A program made the translations under genes and the position numbers. Positions 36,355 to 43,092 of a stretch of DNA of 64,000 bases are shown piece after piece. The DNA is from QHVT01 sp036389275. GTDB lineage: Bacteria > Acidobacteriota > Thermoanaerobaculia > Gp7-AA8. Within the stretch, counting starts at the first letter, position 1. Each line of letters opens with the position of its first letter. Location of the stretch: contig DASVQE010000107.1 in NCBI GenBank assembly GCA_036389275.1, positions 62,001 through 126,000 of the forward strand, in the 5' to 3' direction. Below the pieces are notes generated by a model. It was not told the origin of the DNA. It ran no database searches and was given only the letters and a program-made list of their open reading frames with translations.

Positions 36355-36416
36355 ATCCATCACTCCTCTTTTCCGTCATTTTACGCCGAACGCGTTGTGT
36401 TAACGTTCGCAGCCCG

Positions 36417-37817
36417 ATGATCAAATTCGGGACCTCGGGGTGGCGCGGTGTGATCGGCGAGGACTTTACGTTCGAGCAGGTCCGCATCGCGACCCAGGGC
36501 ATCGCCAATCATCTCAAGCGAAGCGGCCAGCAGGGCTCGGGCGTCATCGTCGGCTACGACACCCGCTTCCTCTCCGAGAAATTCGCCTCCGAGGCCGCCA
36601 AGGTGCTGGCCTTCAACGGCATCAAGGCCTTCCTCTGCACGCGCGACGTCCCGACGCCGTGCGTCTCGTTCGAGATCATGCGCCGCCGGGCCATGGGCGC
36701 GATCAACTTCACCGCCTCGCACAATCCGCCCGAGTACAACGGCCTGAAGTTCTCCACCGCCGACGGCGCGCCGGCCATGCCGGAGGTGACGCGGCAGATC
36801 GAGCGCGAGATCCAGGCGGTGCAGCAGAAGAACGAGCGCATCGACGTCTACGAGAAGCCGGAGCTGATCGAAGCGATCGATCCGAAGGACCGTTACCTGG
36901 CCGAGCTGCGGCAGAAGGTGGACGTGGAGGTGCTGCGCAAGTCGGGCGTGCGCATCGCCGTCGACGCGCTGTACGGCACCTCGCGCGACTACCTCGACTA
37001 CTTCCTGCTCGAGGCCAACGTTCAACTCAAAACCATCCACAATTATCGCGATACATTATTCGGAGGCTTTTCTCCGGAGTGCAACGAGAAGAATCTCTCC
37101 GAGCTGCGCGAGGTGGTGACGAAGGAAGGCTACGAGCTCGGCCTGGCGACCGACGGCGACGCCGACCGTTTCGGCGTGATCGACGACCGCAACCGCTTCG
37201 TCTCGCCGAATACGATCCTGGCGCTGCTGGCCATCTATCTGAAGCGCGAGCGCAACATCCCGGGCGGCCTGGCGCGCACGGTGGCCACGACGCATCTGAT
37301 GGACGCCATCGCCGCGAAGCTCGGCGTGCCGCTGTACGAGACGCCGGTCGGCTTCAAGTACATCGGCGAGCTGATTCTGGCGGACAAGATCGCCTTCGGC
37401 GGCGAAGAGTCGGCCGGCATGTCGATGTACCGCCACCTGCCGGAGAAAGACGGCGTGCTGGCCTGCCTGCTGGTGGCGGAGATGGTCGCGCGCACGGGCA
37501 AGAAGATCGGCGAGCTGGCCGAGGCGATGCACAAGGAGTTCGGCTACTACTTCTCGCGCCGCGTCGACCTAAAGCTCAACCCGCAACTGAAGGAGCGGCT
37601 GACGGCGAAGCTCGCCGATCCGCCCGATCACATCGGTGACTATCGCGTGCGCGAGGTCAACACGATCGACGGCGTGAAACTGATTTTCGACCAGCAGACC
37701 TGGCTGCTGTTCCGGATGTCGGGCACCGAGCCGGTGGCGCGCGTGTACGCCGAGGCGTGCAGCCCGCGCGATCTGAAACGGGTCTTCGACGCCGGGCGAA
37801 AGTTCGTGACCACGTGA
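36417..37817 (+). CDS. Phosphoglucomutase/phosphomannomutase family protein
   Basis: The 466-residue alpha-D-phosphohexomutase begins KFGTSGWRGVIGEDF. It carries the catalytic-serine loop TASHNPPEYNG, the metal loop TDGDADRFG, the sugar loop GGEESAG and the phosphate loop RMSGTEPVAR, that is, all four functional elements. It is a different subgroup from the pgm at 11751-13373, and could act on mannose, glucosamine or glucose phosphates. The final stop overlaps a GTG that starts the 2Fe-2S protein gene. Confidence 0.9.
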   Translation: MIKFGTSGWRGVIGEDFTFEQVRIATQGIANHLKRSGQQGSGVIVGYDTRFLSEKFASEAAKVLAFNGIKAFLCTRDVPTPCVSFEIMRRRAMGAINFTASHNPPEYNGLKFSTADGAPAMPEVTRQIEREIQAVQQKNERIDVYEKPELIEAIDPKDRYLAELRQKVDVEVLRKSGVRIAVDALYGTSRDYLDYFLLEANVQLKTIHNYRDTLFGGFSPECNEKNLSELREVVTKEGYELGLATDGDADRFGVIDDRNRFVSPNTILALLAIYLKRERNIPGGLARTVATTHLMDAIAAKLGVPLYETPVGFKYIGELILADKIAFGGEESAGMSMYRHLPEKDGVLACLLVAEMVARTGKKIGELAEAMHKEFGYYFSRRVDLKLNPQLKERLTAKLADPPDHIGDYRVREVNTIDGVKLIFDQQTWLLFRMSGTEPVARVYAEACSPRDLKRVFDAGRKFVTT

Positions 37818-38149
37818 AATACCCGCACGAGAAACTCTTCCTGGTCTGCACCGGCAAGCGCTGCAGCGACGAGGCGCGCGGCCTCGAGCGCGGAGCGTGC
37901 ATTCAGGAGGAGCTGAAGATCCACAACAAAAAACTCGGCCGCAAAGGCGTGGTGCGCGTCTGCGCGGTGTCGTGTCTCGATCTCTGCGACTACGGCCCGA
38001 ACATGGTCGTCGAGCCGGACGGCACGACGTACTCGCACCTCGATCGCGAGACCGCGCGCGCCGCGTACGACGGCGAGTGCGGCGACGGTCCGCTCCGCCC
38101 CGACCTCGAGCTGCAAGGGCTCCCATCCGGCTGGCGCGGCGGCGCGTAG
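37814..38149 (+). CDS. Thioredoxin-like [2Fe-2S] ferredoxin-domain protein
   Basis: The 111-residue protein starts at GTG 37814, overlapping the mutase stop by 4 nt. It begins EKLFLVCTGKRC and contains VRVCAVSCLDLCDYGPNMVV. Cysteines at 12, 17, 54 and 58 fit the cluster ligands of thioredoxin-fold 2Fe-2S proteins; Cys29 and Cys50 are extra. It could pass electrons to a partner not seen here. Coupling to a sugar-phosphate mutase is odd and unexplained. Confidence 0.82.
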   Translation: MKYPHEKLFLVCTGKRCSDEARGLERGACIQEELKIHNKKLGRKGVVRVCAVSCLDLCDYGPNMVVEPDGTTYSHLDRETARAAYDGECGDGPLRPDLELQGLPSGWRGGA

Positions 38150-38156
38150 ACACGGC

Positions 38157-38729
38157 ATGCGCAGACTCTCGCTCCTCGTGATCACCTGGACGATCGCCGG
38201 CGCGGCGCATGCGCTGAGCGTCGACCGCATCGCCGTCTCCGCCGTCGCCGGCAAGAGCATCACCACCTGGCACGGACAGGCCGACGTGCAACTGCTGAAC
38301 GTCGAGCTGTCGAAGGCGCTCTCGCCGCGCAGCGACGCCGGCTTCGTCCTCGCGCCGGTGAGCCTCTGGCAGCCGCGGAGCTGGTTCGGCGACCAGTTCG
38401 GCGACGGCAACGAGACCGTGCGCGCGATCTCCGGCTCGTTGCTGGTGCGCCGCAACTTCCGCGTCGACGCGCCGACGCTGCGCTGGTTCGTGGAAGGCTC
38501 GACCGGCCCGATGTGGGCGGAAAAGCGGGTGCCGGCATCGACCTCCCGCTTCAACTTCATCTCCCAGATCGGCGCAGGCGTCGTGCTCCGCCCGCACACC
38601 GCCCACCCGCTGACGGTCGGCTATCGGTTCATCCACATCTCGAATGGCGGCTACGCGCCGCGCAACCCCGGGCTCAATATCTTCACGATCGTGGCCGGGG
38701 TCGAGGTTAGAAGCGCCAGGCGGCGCTGA
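38157..38729 (+). CDS. PagL-like lipid A 3-O-deacylase (outer membrane)
   Basis: The 190-residue protein has a signal peptide (MRRLSLLVITWTIAGAAHA) and amphipathic beta strands. The PagL-type motif is FIHISNGG...NPGLN with His160 and Ser162 as the predicted catalytic pair. The third catalytic residue, an acid about 12 residues after the Ser in PagL, is not obvious: position 174 is Asn. It would remove the 3-O acyl chain of lipid A, implying an LPS-bearing outer membrane. Its 3' end overlaps the convergent OmpW-like gene by 23 nt. Confidence 0.78.
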   Translation: MRRLSLLVITWTIAGAAHALSVDRIAVSAVAGKSITTWHGQADVQLLNVELSKALSPRSDAGFVLAPVSLWQPRSWFGDQFGDGNETVRAISGSLLVRRNFRVDAPTLRWFVEGSTGPMWAEKRVPASTSRFNFISQIGAGVVLRPHTAHPLTVGYRFIHISNGGYAPRNPGLNIFTIVAGVEVRSARRR

Positions 38730-39294
38730 TCGATACCGTGACCGGATCGAGCGACACGCTCGATCCGAGCGCCACGCGCGGGTCGCTGCTGGTTCCGTGC
38801 GGCGTCGCCTCGAGCGGCATGTAGGAGATCGTCGCGTCGAGGGCGATGGACGGGCGGACGCGGTAGCGCAGGCCGAGCTCGGCGAGCGGAACGAGCTCGC
38901 GGTCAAAGTCGAACTGCACCGCCTCGCCGAACTGATCGTCGAGATTGCCGAGGATGGCCAGCGCGGCGCCGCCGCCGGCGTAGGGCGAGAGCGTCGCATC
39001 GGGCCGCAGGTGATAGCGCGCGGTCAGCGACCAGGTCTGCAGGCCGAGCGTGCCGAGGTCGACGCCGTTCTGCTCGGCGGCGGGATTGATCAGCGTCACC
39101 GCCAGCTCCGTCGACAGCCGTCTCGTCCAGAAAGCTTCCGCCGTCGCGCCGAAGCCGCGCGACATAACCACGTCGAGATCGCCGGAATCGCCGAGGAAGC
39201 CCGTGTTCACGTGGCGGATGCCGAGCTCAAAGTCCGCACCTGCTACATTTGTAGCAGCGAGCAGCAGCAGCGCGACAAACGTAACGCGCTTCAT
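38707..39294 (-). CDS. OmpW-like outer-membrane beta-barrel protein
   Basis: The 195-residue protein has a signal peptide (MKRVTFVALLLLAATNVAGA). Beta-barrel strand pattern follows, with LSPYAGGGAALAILG, LRYRVRPSIALDATISYMPLE, and a terminal aromatic residue (VTVSISAAWRF), the usual signal for BAM-dependent insertion. The pattern fits OmpW, an eight-stranded barrel with a hydrophobic channel. Its ATG overlaps the ftsY stop by 4 nt, an unexpected pairing. Confidence 0.8.
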   Translation of the reverse strand: MKRVTFVALLLLAATNVAGADFELGIRHVNTGFLGDSGDLDVVMSRGFGATAEAFWTRRLSTELAVTLINPAAEQNGVDLGTLGLQTWSLTARYHLRPDATLSPYAGGGAALAILGNLDDQFGEAVQFDFDRELVPLAELGLRYRVRPSIALDATISYMPLEATPHGTSSDPRVALGSSVSLDPVTVSISAAWRF

Positions 39295-40217
39295 GAGGCG
39301 AAGAGCGTATCGACGTACGCCTGCGGATCGAACGGGATCAGGTCGTCCGCTCCTTCGCCGACGCCGATGAATTTCACCGGGATGTCGAACTGGCGCATGA
39401 TCGAGAGGATCACGCCGCCCTTGGCCGTGCCGTCGAGTTTCGTCACCACCATGCCCGTCACCTTGGCCGCCTCGAGGAAGGCCGCGGCCTGGCTGACGCC
39501 GTTCTGCCCGGTGGTCCCGTCGAGGACGAGCAGCGTCTCGTGCGGCGCGCCGGGCAGCTCCTTGTCGATGACGCGATGGATTTTCGCCAGCTCCTGCATC
39601 AGGTGACCTTTGTTGTGCAGGCGGCCGGCGGTGTCGATGATCACCACGTCCGCGTTGCGCGACTTCGCCGCGGCGACCGAGTCGTGTGCGACGGCGGCGG
39701 GATCGGAGCCGGCCTTGTGCTTGATGAGCGGCACGCCGACGCGGTCAGCCCACGTCTGCAACTGCTCGATGGCGGCGGCGCGGAACGTGTCGGCCGCGCC
39801 GAGGACCACGCTGCGTCCTTCGTTCTTCCAGCGCTGCGCGAGCTTGGCGATGGTGGTGGTCTTGCCCGTGCCGTTCACGCCGACCACCAGCAGCACGAAC
39901 GGTTTCGCGCGCGTCAGGTCGATGACTTGCGCGGTGCGCTTCGGAATGAGCGCGCGCGTTTCCTCGCGGATGACTTCCGAGAGGCGGTCCATCTTCGTGA
40001 TCTTCTCGTCGCGCACGCGGCGCTCGAGCCGCCCGACGAGTGCGGTGGTGAGCTCCGCGCCGACGTCGGCGCCGAGAAGCCCTTCTTCCAGCCCGTCGAT
40101 CGCCGACTGATCGATCGGCAGGTCGGGCGTGAGCGATTCCTTGACCTTTTCGATGATCTCCGTGTGAGTCATGAAAAGGCCGCGTTTGAGTTTGTCGAAG
40201 AGCGTGCGTTCGGCCAT
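39291..40217 (-). CDS. ftsY: Signal recognition particle receptor FtsY
   Basis: The 308-residue SRP GTPase docks ribosome-SRP complexes at the membrane. It has the N domain (about 1-100) and G domain with GVNGTGKTTT (113-122), DTFRAAAIEQL, DTAGRLHNKG, TKLDGTAKGG and the closing GVGEGADDLIPFD. The acidic A domain found in E. coli FtsY is absent, as in many lineages. It lies 6 nt downstream of the ClpX-like ATPase gene and overlaps the OmpW-like gene by 4 nt. Confidence 0.95.
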   Translation of the reverse strand: MAERTLFDKLKRGLFMTHTEIIEKVKESLTPDLPIDQSAIDGLEEGLLGADVGAELTTALVGRLERRVRDEKITKMDRLSEVIREETRALIPKRTAQVIDLTRAKPFVLLVVGVNGTGKTTTIAKLAQRWKNEGRSVVLGAADTFRAAAIEQLQTWADRVGVPLIKHKAGSDPAAVAHDSVAAAKSRNADVVIIDTAGRLHNKGHLMQELAKIHRVIDKELPGAPHETLLVLDGTTGQNGVSQAAAFLEAAKVTGMVVTKLDGTAKGGVILSIMRQFDIPVKFIGVGEGADDLIPFDPQAYVDTLFAS

Positions 40218-40223
40218 GGTGTC

Positions 40224-41279
40224 CTACCGATGCCCTCCTTCGCGGGCGGCGATTGCTCGGCGCACCATCTCTTCGTCGATGGTGAGCGTGCCGGCGGCGG
40301 CGGGATCGAATTCGAGATTGCGGATGACGCGGCGATAGGTTTCGCGCAGCGCGCGGGCGCCGAGCCGCTTCTGGCGCGCGGCGTCCCAGGCGATAGCGAT
40401 CAGTGCGCCGCGCGTGATCTGGAGGTCGATGCCGAAGCGGGCGAAGTAGTCGCGCGAGGTGCGGAAGATCGACCCTTCCGGCTCGACGAAGATGCGCGCC
40501 AGCTCGGTCTCGCCGAGGTCGCGCAGCACCACGATCGACTCGAAGCGCGAGACGAACTGCGGCGTCATCCCGTAGCGAAAGAGATCGTCGTACTTCAGAT
40601 AGTCGGCGAGATGGAACGGCAGTTCCTCGCGCACTTCGCCCGACGCGGAGACGACCACCACCGGCTTCATCGGCGCGACGTCCTGCCCGATGGTGGCGCG
40701 GCGGAAGACGTTTTCGTACAGCTCTTCGAATGCGCCGGCGGCGACGAAGAGGATGTGCGAGGAGTTGAAGACGAACGTCCAGCCGTCGGCGGCGTACTCG
40801 ACGTTCTCGTTTTCCATGAGCGTGAGCAGCGCTTCCTGCGCGACGATGCCGCGCACGTTCGCCTCGTCGCGCACCGTCGCCCGGATCTTGTCGACTTCGT
40901 CGATGAAGACGATGCCGCGCTCGACGCAGCGGACGATCTCGTCGGGCGTGGCCGCCGCGCCGAGCATCTTCCGCGCGTTCATGTAGAGCCGCCCCACCAC
41001 CGCGTTGCCGTAGCCCTGCCGCTCCTCGGCCAGCACGTTTGCGTTCATCCGGACGATGTTCGCGAACTGCCGCAGCTCGCCCGACTGCGCGAGGAACTGC
41101 TCGACCGCGCGCATGAGCGTGGTCTTGCCCGAGCCGGAGTTGCCGATCAGCAGCAGGTTCGGCGCGGGATGTCCGACCAGATGTTTGACCAGGGCGACGG
41201 AGATCTCCCGGATCGCGTCGTCCTGCCCGACGACCGATTTGCGCAGCTCCTCGAAGACCGCACGCGGCCGGAGATCCAT
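40224..41279 (-). CDS. ClpX-like AAA+ ATPase without zinc-binding domain
   Basis: The 351-residue protein has Walker A GNSGSGKTTL (46-55), Walker B IVFIDEVDK (123-131), a sensor region SSHILFVAAGAF and the ClpX-type RFG-like segment GMTPQFVSRFESIVVL. It has the AAA+ small domain but no N-terminal cysteine zinc domain, and the ClpP-binding IGF loop is not seen. So it is probably a ClpX/HslU-like remodeller working alone or with another protease. TATACA on the minus strand (41293-41298) may be its -10 box, overlapping the divergent TATAGT. Confidence 0.82.
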   Translation of the reverse strand: MDLRPRAVFEELRKSVVGQDDAIREISVALVKHLVGHPAPNLLLIGNSGSGKTTLMRAVEQFLAQSGELRQFANIVRMNANVLAEERQGYGNAVVGRLYMNARKMLGAAATPDEIVRCVERGIVFIDEVDKIRATVRDEANVRGIVAQEALLTLMENENVEYAADGWTFVFNSSHILFVAAGAFEELYENVFRRATIGQDVAPMKPVVVVSASGEVREELPFHLADYLKYDDLFRYGMTPQFVSRFESIVVLRDLGETELARIFVEPEGSIFRTSRDYFARFGIDLQITRGALIAIAWDAARQKRLGARALRETYRRVIRNLEFDPAAAGTLTIDEEMVRRAIAAREGGHR

Positions 41280-41293
41280 TGCGCGCGGGATTG

Positions 41294-41299
41294 TATAGT
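41294..41299 (+). promoter_or_regulatory. Predicted -10 box for the 76-residue protein
   Basis: TATAGT ends 7 nt before the ATG at 41307. TATACA for the divergent ClpX-like gene overlaps it on the other strand (41293-41298), so the two starts compete for almost the same bases. Confidence 0.45.
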
Positions 41300-41306
41300 C
41301 GGAGCC

Positions 41307-41537
41307 ATGCCCGACTCGCGCACCAAAGCCATCCTCGCCGTCCTGGCCCGCGGCCGCGAAGAAAAGCTCGGCCAGAAAGTGCTGCGCATCCTCGGCGCGG
41401 CGACGTTCGACGAAGCGCTCGCGAATTACGAGAAGCTCGGCCGCGCCGAGCGCGCGTCGCTCGACGAAGCGCTGAACGCGATGGCGGAAAACGCCGGCGC
41501 GGCGTTCGTGATCAGCGTCGACAACGCGATGCGGTAA
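41307..41537 (+). CDS. Small acidic helical protein, unknown function
   Basis: A 76-residue protein, mostly helical by composition (AILAVLARGREEKLGQKVLR; LGRAERASLDEALNAMAENA), with no Cys, no membrane segment and no recognised domain. It is divergent from the ClpX-like ATPase gene, 27 nt away, which would suit a small adaptor or substrate, but nothing in the sequence shows that. Confidence 0.6.
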   Translation: MPDSRTKAILAVLARGREEKLGQKVLRILGAATFDEALANYEKLGRAERASLDEALNAMAENAGAAFVISVDNAMR

Positions 41538-41544
41538 CGCGCCG

Positions 41545-42162
41545 CTACCTCACGAACGAGAAGATCACGGCGATGAACAGCAGCGCCACGACCGCCGCGG
41601 AGATCCACATGGCGTGAATGGTCGGGCGGTGCATGTCGACGGTCTCGCGGCGTTCGCCGAGGAGATGCTGGAGGTACTCGACGCGCGGGCGGATCACGCC
41701 GACCTTGTCCTCGAGATTCGGGTAGAGCACTTCGTTGATGCCGGGGATCATCACCACCGGGATGAACGTCGCACCGCCGCGGCGGGCGATGAACTCGCTG
41801 AGCGGCTCGTTGTGCGGCTCGTCGCTGGTGCAGACCAGGCAGTGATAGACCGTCGTCGACTGCAGGACCGACAGCGCTTTCTGGCGGACGCTCTTGGCGC
41901 GATAGGTGTGCACGACCGAGTCGGACGTCTGGCGCAGGATGCGCTCGTTGATCTCCGGCACGCGCGTGAAGATGAACACCGTCTCGCCGGCGGCGAGCGG
42001 CAGCTTCTCGTCGCGGCGGTAGATCACCTCGCCGTACTCTTCCCACCACTCGGGGCCCTGTTCGGTGGTGAAGCCTTCCTCCGACAGGCGCGCCATCAGG
42101 CGGAGGACGGGATCGCTCCCGGCGGGCGACTCGATCGGCGTTTCAGCTTTCAGCTTTTGCAT
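41545..42162 (-). CDS. Tail-anchored protein of unknown function
   Basis: The 205-residue protein has a soluble domain and one C-terminal membrane helix (about 184-203), so the domain faces the cytoplasm. It includes EWWEEYGEVIYRRDEKLPL, FIFTRVPEINERILRQ, YHCLVCTSD and FIPVVMIPGINEVLYP. No family is recognised. Its start overlaps the REC protein gene by 20 nt. That pairing suggests a signalling complex at the membrane. Confidence 0.7.
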   Translation of the reverse strand: MQKLKAETPIESPAGSDPVLRLMARLSEEGFTTEQGPEWWEEYGEVIYRRDEKLPLAAGETVFIFTRVPEINERILRQTSDSVVHTYRAKSVRQKALSVLQSTTVYHCLVCTSDEPHNEPLSEFIARRGGATFIPVVMIPGINEVLYPNLEDKVGVIRPRVEYLQHLLGERRETVDMHRPTIHAMWISAAVVALLFIAVIFSFVR

Positions 42163-42502
42163 ATTTGTTGACGAGGCGAATCAGGTCCTCGAATTCAAAA
42201 GGTTTGCCCATGTAGTCATCCGCTCCGCAGGCGTGCGCTTTGTCCGCGATGTCGCGGTCGCCGGAGACGACGACATACGGAATGGCGCGCGTCTCCGGAT
42301 TCGACTTGAGCGTGCTGCAGAGCGCCTCGCCGCCCATCCCCTTGATGGTCAGGTCGGCGAAGATCATGGCCGGCTTCTGCGCGCGCGCGGCATCGAGCGC
42401 GCTCTGCCCGTCGGCCACGACTTGCGACGCGTAGCCGTTCCGCTGCAGCACCAGCGCGATCAGCCGCGCGACCTGCGGATCGTCCTCGACGACGAGTATC
42501 AC
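42143..42502 (-). CDS. Stand-alone receiver-domain response regulator
   Basis: A 119-residue CheY-like protein with the acidic pair in VVEDD, phospho-acceptor Asp50 in IFADLTIKG, and Lys99 in DYMGKPFEF. There is no output domain, so it must act by protein contact. Start is GTG at 42502 with GAGGAG about 7 nt upstream. It overlaps the tail-anchored protein gene by 20 nt and follows the VanZ-like gene by 10 nt. Confidence 0.9.
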   Translation of the reverse strand: MILVVEDDPQVARLIALVLQRNGYASQVVADGQSALDAARAQKPAMIFADLTIKGMGGEALCSTLKSNPETRAIPYVVVSGDRDIADKAHACGADDYMGKPFEFEDLIRLVNKYAKAES

Positions 42503-42512
42503 TGCGTACTCC

Positions 42513-42992
42513 TCAGAAATCGAATCGCACCAGGAGGCGCCTGCGCGCGTGCGCCATGAACGCGCCCGCGAGCGCGCCGGCCGCGTTGGCCGCCGCGTCG
42601 GTGACGCTCGTGACGCGCGTCGGCAGGAACGACTGCCAGAGATAAAGCGCGGCGGAGAAGACGATGGCCGCCACCAATGTCATGACGTAAGTCCGGAGCG
42701 GCCGCCGCGGCTCGCGGTCGAACACGACGAACGCGAGAAAGCCCCACGGCAGAAAGAGCAGGATGTTGCCGAGCACCGGCATCAGCATCGCCAGCAGCGC
42801 GTCTCGCGAGAGCGCGACGCGTCGCGAGCCGAGCAGGCGCGCCAGCGCGTCGCGGACCGGGTTCGTCTCGGCGGCGTATGCCTTCCCCGAGAGGAAGTAG
42901 AGCAGCGCCACCAATGCCGCCGTCACCAGCAGCAGGAGCGCGAAGCTCACCGGTTTGCGTACCACGATCACGTGTACGCGGCGCTTGCCCAT
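42513..42992 (-). CDS. VanZ-like family membrane protein
   Basis: The 159-residue protein has about four membrane segments and the VanZ-like pattern VLGNILLFLPWGFLAFV and FLPTRVTSVTDAAANAAGALAG. VanZ itself gives teicoplanin resistance, but most family members are uncharacterised. It is the first gene of a minus-strand unit with a receiver protein and a tail-anchored protein. Confidence 0.85.
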   Translation of the reverse strand: MGKRRVHVIVVRKPVSFALLLLVTAALVALLYFLSGKAYAAETNPVRDALARLLGSRRVALSRDALLAMLMPVLGNILLFLPWGFLAFVVFDREPRRPLRTYVMTLVAAIVFSAALYLWQSFLPTRVTSVTDAAANAAGALAGAFMAHARRRLLVRFDF

Positions 42993-43072
42993 CGCGGCGC
43001 ATTATCCGATGTCTGGCGGTTCTCATCGACCCGCGCGGTGCGATTGCCAGATTCATGCGCAGTCGCAACTGC

Positions 43073-43078
43073 TACAAT
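43073..43078 (+). promoter_or_regulatory. Predicted -10 box for addBA
   Basis: TACAAT ends 14 nt before the ATG of addB at 43093. The 100-nt gap to the divergent VanZ-like gene holds no other feature. Confidence 0.4.
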
Positions 43079-43092
43079 CGCAATAACTTCCG

